Positions 6,361-9,291 of a DNA stretch of 9,291 nt are shown here, piece by piece. This DNA is from an uncultured bacterium. Its GTDB lineage: Bacteria; Actinomycetota; Coriobacteriia; Coriobacteriales; Coriobacteriaceae. Each line of letters begins with the position of its first letter. The stretch's first letter is position 1. Where the stretch lies: NCBI GenBank assembly GCA_905215725.1, contig CAJMRD010000084.1, forward strand, positions 1 through 9,291. The letters are read 5' to 3'. Both the position numbers and the translations under genes were made by a program. Below the pieces are notes generated by a model. The model saw nothing but the letters and a program-made list of their open reading frames with translations. It made no database searches and was not told the DNA's origin.

Positions 6361-7932
6361 CTAGCCAAGCTTCCTCAGATAATGGAAGTCGCTCGCGTCA
6401 TCGCCGGTGAACGCCCCGTGCAGCTCGTCGATAATGTCGGCGGTAGAAGTCATCTGCTGGTACATGTCGGCGCTTGTGACCCAGACGTTGCCGTTCTTCA
6501 CGGCTTTGAACTGCGACAATAGCGCGTTTTTGCCTACGAAGTCTTTCAAGGTGGCAACCGATTCGTCGATGGTGCCGTTGTAGACGATGATGTCGGCATC
6601 CTTCGCCGTCGCGTAGAAGCGCTCCATTTCGAGCGTTACTGACGAACCTGACGTCGACGCCGTCTGCGCGTCATCGAGCGCGTAGCTGCCGCCTGCAAGC
6701 TCGATCATCTGCGCCACGTAGTCGCCCGCCCGCCGCGTGACGGCGGCCCCGTTCGAGTTAATGTAGAAATACGCCACGGTTTTACCTGACGACGCGAGCC
6801 TCGACGTTTGCTCGACGCGGGCCTTCTGCTCGTTGAACAGGTGCGCGGCCTCGTCTTCCTTGTCGAACAGGACGCCGAAAAGCTTAATCCACTCGACGCG
6901 CCCGAGTGCTTCGGGCTCGCTCGACGACTGTTCGGTGAGCACGACGAGCCCGAGCTTCTGCAGCTTTTCCTTCACATCGGGCGTGTGGTTGATCATGGTG
7001 TTCTCGATGGCGAGCGTGCAGCCCGAGGCCGATATTCGCTCGTAGTCGGGCGCGCTGTACTTGCCGCCGTAGGCGATCGCCCCACTTTCGAGCGCGCTTT
7101 TGAAGCCCGCGACCGAGCAATCGTTAGCCTTCGTGCCCGACATGAGGATATTGTCGTTCGCATCGAGCGCGTCGACCAGGCACATCGTCGCCGACGACAC
7201 GAGGTACACCTTGTCGGCGGGGCGCCTTATGACCGCGATGTCGGAGCTCAACCCATCAGGTACCTTCGCATCTTGTGGCACCACGAGGAAGCGCTCCCCG
7301 TTCGAAATGCAGATAAGCCGCAGGCCGCCTTCGAACTCGTCGACAGTGAAGTGCTCGGCGTATTCAAGCTGAAGCGTCCCCGTCGGCTTCCAGCCGCAGC
7401 CCAAATCGGCGTTGTGGAAGTCGGCCGCGGCGCTTGAAGCCGTTCCCGCAGGGGAGCCGCCGCTTGCTTCGTCGCCCGATTTCTCCTTCATGGTGGATGA
7501 GTCGAAGTGGAGCGTGTAGTCGATGGTGTGCGGCGTCGACATGGCGACGGTCTCGGCCGACACGGCGATGTCCTCGTCGAGCGTGACGGGTATCTCGAAC
7601 GTGGAGTCGCCGCCGTCGTTTACGGGCGCGTAGTCCACGCCGTTGACGGTCATTTTGTCGTAGTTCGAACTCGACCAGGTGATGGTCGCGGTGTAGGTGT
7701 CGCCATCCTTCACAATTGTGGTGGGTGAGGCGATGCTTGCGCGTCCTGACCCACCGGAAAGCGAGACGCTCACAGTGTATTCCTGAGAGCCCGCCGTGCC
7801 ACCGGTCGCGTCCGGGCTCGCACTGCACCCCGCGAAGGGAAGCGCGAGCAGGGCGACGAGAACGCAGGCGATCGCGCGCGCCGCGATGCTGCGGCACTTC
7901 CTGTTTTCCCCCTTGGGAAGAATCGACCGCAT
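6361..7932 (-). CDS. FecB-like substrate-binding lipoprotein with N-terminal NEAT-like domain
   Basis: The product (523 aa) opens with a lipoprotein signal: basic start, hydrophobic stretch (20-34) and lipobox LPFAGC with Cys36 as the lipidated residue, so it is anchored outside the membrane. Residues 51-145 form a beta-rich domain (IVKDGDTYTATITWSSSNYD, then STFEIPV, then HTIDYTLHFD) whose strand pattern resembles NEAT haem-binding domains. A Ser/Gly/Ala-rich linker (146-172) follows. Residues about 185-510 form the periplasmic-binding-protein fold of metal-chelate importers, starting with LQLEYAEHFTVDEFEGGLRL. This is 170-220 residues longer than an ordinary FecB/BtuF, because of the added domain. 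It presumably captures the ligand and hands it to the permease encoded next. The ATG at 7932 lies 4 nt after the small lipoprotein stop; GAAG upstream is a modest ribosome binding site. The ligand is inferred, not proved. Confidence 0.85.
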   Translation of the reverse strand: MRSILPKGENRKCRSIAARAIACVLVALLALPFAGCSASPDATGGTAGSQEYTVSVSLSGGSGRASIASPTTIVKDGDTYTATITWSSSNYDKMTVNGVDYAPVNDGGDSTFEIPVTLDEDIAVSAETVAMSTPHTIDYTLHFDSSTMKEKSGDEASGGSPAGTASSAAADFHNADLGCGWKPTGTLQLEYAEHFTVDEFEGGLRLICISNGERFLVVPQDAKVPDGLSSDIAVIRRPADKVYLVSSATMCLVDALDANDNILMSGTKANDCSVAGFKSALESGAIAYGGKYSAPDYERISASGCTLAIENTMINHTPDVKEKLQKLGLVVLTEQSSSEPEALGRVEWIKLFGVLFDKEDEAAHLFNEQKARVEQTSRLASSGKTVAYFYINSNGAAVTRRAGDYVAQMIELAGGSYALDDAQTASTSGSSVTLEMERFYATAKDADIIVYNGTIDESVATLKDFVGKNALLSQFKAVKNGNVWVTSADMYQQMTSTADIIDELHGAFTGDDASDFHYLRKLG

Positions 7933-7936
7933 GGCG

Positions 7937-8470
7937 TTACTTCAGTGCGTCGGCGCGCAGATCGACGCCGGCGGATTCGAATACGAGCGTGCGGTCGTAC
8001 CACCGCTCCCTTTTAATGCTCCACGCAGCGCAGGCGGTGTCCTTGTCGAGCGCTTCAACGGGCACGTCGTAGGTGTACTTGCCTTCCGCGTTTTCCACAT
8101 AGGGGATGAAGTCGGCCTCGCTCGCGGCGGCAGCCTCGTCGCCCGTGCCCATGAAGAGCTTGCCGTAGCCCGTGCCGGAAAGCGTCATCACGCAGTGCAT
8201 GGAGCCGTTTTCCACGATGAGCTGGGCGTCCACAATTCTGAACATGTTCGAGCTGGAATCTACGGTGATCGGATAGGTGCCGTCGGCCACCTTGTCGGCG
8301 GTGATGGGGGCAGCGCTTGCGCCCTCGGGCGCATCGGCCGCCTGTTCGGTCTTTTCCTGGGAATCGGCATCGCTTGCCTTTGCGCTGTCGATTGAATTTC
8401 CGCCGCAGCCGACGAGCGAGAACGCGAAAAGCGTCGCTGACAGGGCGAAGGCGAGGGTTTTCTTCAACAT
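7937..8470 (-). CDS. Small lipoprotein with a NEAT-like beta domain
   Basis: The product (177 aa) has a lipoprotein signal peptide (KK, hydrophobic stretch 5-20, lipobox LVGC with Cys22), an Ala/Asp/Glu/Ser-rich linker (23-58) and one beta-rich domain (about 60-166). The domain lines up by eye with residues 51-145 of the following substrate-binding protein: IVENGSMHCVMTLSGTGYGK against IVKDGDTYTATITWSSSNYD, YTYDVPV against STFEIPV, and WYDRTLVFES against TIDYTLHFDS. A surface role in catching the same ligand and passing it to the transporter is inferred, much as NEAT proteins relay haem in Gram-positive bacteria. The ATG at 8470 is preferred over an upstream in-frame ATG at 8545 because it gives a proper signal peptide and follows AAAGGA. 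The coding region ends 4 nt before the next gene. Confidence 0.82.
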   Translation of the reverse strand: MLKKTLAFALSATLFAFSLVGCGGNSIDSAKASDADSQEKTEQAADAPEGASAAPITADKVADGTYPITVDSSSNMFRIVDAQLIVENGSMHCVMTLSGTGYGKLFMGTGDEAAAASEADFIPYVENAEGKYTYDVPVEALDKDTACAAWSIKRERWYDRTLVFESAGVDLRADALK

Positions 8471-8497
8471 GGAGGGGGTTCCTTTCAATCGCTTCGA

Positions 8498-8525
8498 CCG
8501 CCCGCGCCGTGCGGTGGGCGGGCGG
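8498..8525. other. GC-rich stem-loop upstream of the small lipoprotein gene
   Basis: CCGCCCGC (8498-8505) pairs with GCGGGCGG (8518-8525) around a 12-nt loop. It lies on the - strand transcript just upstream of the AAAGGA ribosome binding site of the small lipoprotein gene. No U tract follows. It could affect translation or act as a processed 5' end; this is inference. Confidence 0.5.
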
Positions 8526-8533
8526 GATGCGAA

Positions 8534-8580
8534 TGCAACGGGCATGCGCCGTCAGTCGGGGAAGGCGCATGCCCGTTGCA
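8534..8580. terminator. Perfect 17-bp stem-loop between the chelatase and small lipoprotein genes
   Basis: TGCAACGGGCATGCGCC (8534-8550) is the exact inverse complement of 8564-8580, with a 13-nt loop. It lies 36 nt beyond the chelatase stop codon on the - strand. There is no T tract on either side, so it is not a classical intrinsic terminator. It could be a U-less terminator of the kind proposed for GC-rich actinobacteria, or an mRNA-stabilising processing element that sets different levels of chelatase and transporter. Confidence 0.55.
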
Positions 8581-8605
8581 CGGGGACGCGACCGGCGCCC
8601 CCGTG
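8579..8605. other. Third intercistronic stem-loop, next to the chelatase stop codon
   Basis: CACGGGG (8579-8585) pairs with CCCCGTG (8599-8605) around a 13-nt loop. Its left arm shares two bases (8579-8580) with the long neighbouring stem, so the two may compete. It begins about 10 nt after the chelatase stop codon on the - strand. Confidence 0.4.
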
Positions 8606-8615
8606 CGCGGCGAGT

Positions 8616-9291
8616 TTACAGCTTGGCGATGGCGTCGTCCACGTGCGAGACGTAGATGTCGTCGACCGCGACGTTCTGTCCCAGACCCTGGAGCAGGCAT
8701 GTCACTTCGAAGCCGGCGGCCACGAACTTCGCAGCCCAGCTGTCGGGGTCGGTCTCGTCTGCCATGTCGTTATTCGCGTGGTCGCCCGCGACCACCATGA
8801 ACGGCGCGAGCACGGCCTTCTTGTAGCCTGCGGCGCTCGCGGCGGCGATAACATCCTCGCAGGTCGGTTCAGCCTCGACGGTGCCGACGAAGAACTGCGT
8901 CAAGCCCTCGTTCTTAAACACTTCCTGCATCTTGGCATAGTCGGCGTTGGAATCGGCTTCGGTGCCGTGGCCCATGAGGCACAGCGCCGTCTTGCCGTCG
9001 TCGAAGGACGCCATGTTCTCCTTAATGGCTGCGGCCACCTTCTTGTAGTCGTCGTCGGAGGTGAGCAGCGGGTCGCCGAGCGAGATCTTGTCGAACTTGT
9101 CGGCGTACTTGTCGAGCTCGTCTTTCACGTCGGTGTATTCCAGGCCACCCATGAGATGCGTCGGCTGCACGACGATTTCCTTCACGCCGTCTTCCACGCA
9201 ACGGTCGAGCGCCTCGGTCATGTTGTCGATCGTGATGCCGTCGCGCTTCTTCAGCTTGTCGATGATGATCTGCGCGGTGAAGGCGCGGCGG
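8616..9291 (-). CDS. cbiK: CbiK-family sirohydrochlorin cobaltochelatase, N-terminus outside the window
   Basis: The gene runs off the right edge; 224 residues are visible and some 30-80 N-terminal residues, possibly with a signal peptide, are missing. The visible part opens RRAFTAQIIIDKLKKRDG, matching the AFTS...I...L region near the start of CbiK. Three residues match the metal-binding set His145/Glu175/His207 of Salmonella CbiK: His in MGHGTE (codon 8967-8969), Glu in VGTVEAEP (8874-8876) and His in AGDHANND (8778-8780). Their spacings of 31 and 32 residues are close to 30 and 32. CbiK inserts cobalt into sirohydrochlorin in anaerobic cobalamin synthesis; in Desulfovibrio vulgaris a periplasmic form also binds haem. 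No other cobalamin-biosynthesis gene adjoins it. Placed at the head of a lipoprotein and ABC-importer operon, it more likely serves tetrapyrrole or metal uptake, possibly outside the membrane. That location is inference. Confidence 0.85.
   Translation of the reverse strand, partial: RRAFTAQIIIDKLKKRDGITIDNMTEALDRCVEDGVKEIVVQPTHLMGGLEYTDVKDELDKYADKFDKISLGDPLLTSDDDYKKVAAAIKENMASFDDGKTALCLMGHGTEADSNADYAKMQEVFKNEGLTQFFVGTVEAEPTCEDVIAAASAAGYKKAVLAPFMVVAGDHANNDMADETDPDSWAAKFVAAGFEVTCLLQGLGQNVAVDDIYVSHVDDAIAKL

Noticed and set aside
8471..8545. Upstream ATG adding 25 residues to the small lipoprotein
   Set aside because: It would bury the lipoprotein signal peptide behind a basic segment, and its coding would run through the GC-rich stem-loop; the ATG at 8470 has AAAGGA upstream.
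8471..8615. Cobalamin or other metabolite riboswitch in the intercistronic gap
   Set aside because: I see no B12-box-like GCCACTG core or multi-helix arrangement; only three simple stem-loops. A riboswitch could lie before the chelatase gene, outside the window.

Overview
The window looks like chromosomal DNA of a Coriobacteriia-type actinobacterium, probably Collinsella or a close relative. This rests on the protein families, moderate-to-high GC and compact intergenic hairpins; no rRNA or other marker gene is present to prove it. No tRNA, rRNA, CRISPR array, transposase or integrase is visible.

Left part (1-3970, moderate GC). A terminator-like hairpin closes an unseen upstream gene. It is followed on the + strand by a flippase-like polytopic membrane protein of the MprF-flippase-domain (UPF0104/TIGR00374) type, then by a TetR-family regulator with a 24-bp palindrome just upstream of its start. 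A radical SAM protein with a C-terminal cysteine-rich (SPASM/twitch-like) region lies convergent to the regulator. The two convergent genes are separated by a 20-bp-arm palindromic element and a bidirectional terminator-like hairpin. One arm of the palindrome recurs, as a half copy only, at 3948-3968 upstream of the radical SAM gene.

Right part (about 3970-9291, visibly higher GC, all on the - strand). In transcription order there is a CbiK-type chelatase (cut by the right window edge), a small lipoprotein, a large FecB-like substrate-binding lipoprotein, a FecCD-type permease, and a FecE-type ATPase with extra N- and C-terminal regions. The last four genes are spaced by 4, 4 and 0 nucleotides. 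The chelatase is set apart from them by 145 nt packed with three GC-rich stem-loops. Both lipoproteins carry a related beta-rich domain that resembles NEAT (near-iron-transporter) domains.

The right-hand operon reads as a complete uptake system for a metallo-tetrapyrrole or chelated metal (haem, corrinoid, cobalt or iron). Two surface lipoproteins would bind the ligand, the permease and ATPase would import it, and a CbiK-family chelatase would insert or remove the metal. The chelatase is known in relatives such as the periplasmic Desulfovibrio CbiK. This assembly is the best candidate for an under-described system here. The GC step, together with the half copy of the palindrome at the junction, suggests that the operon was inserted at this site.
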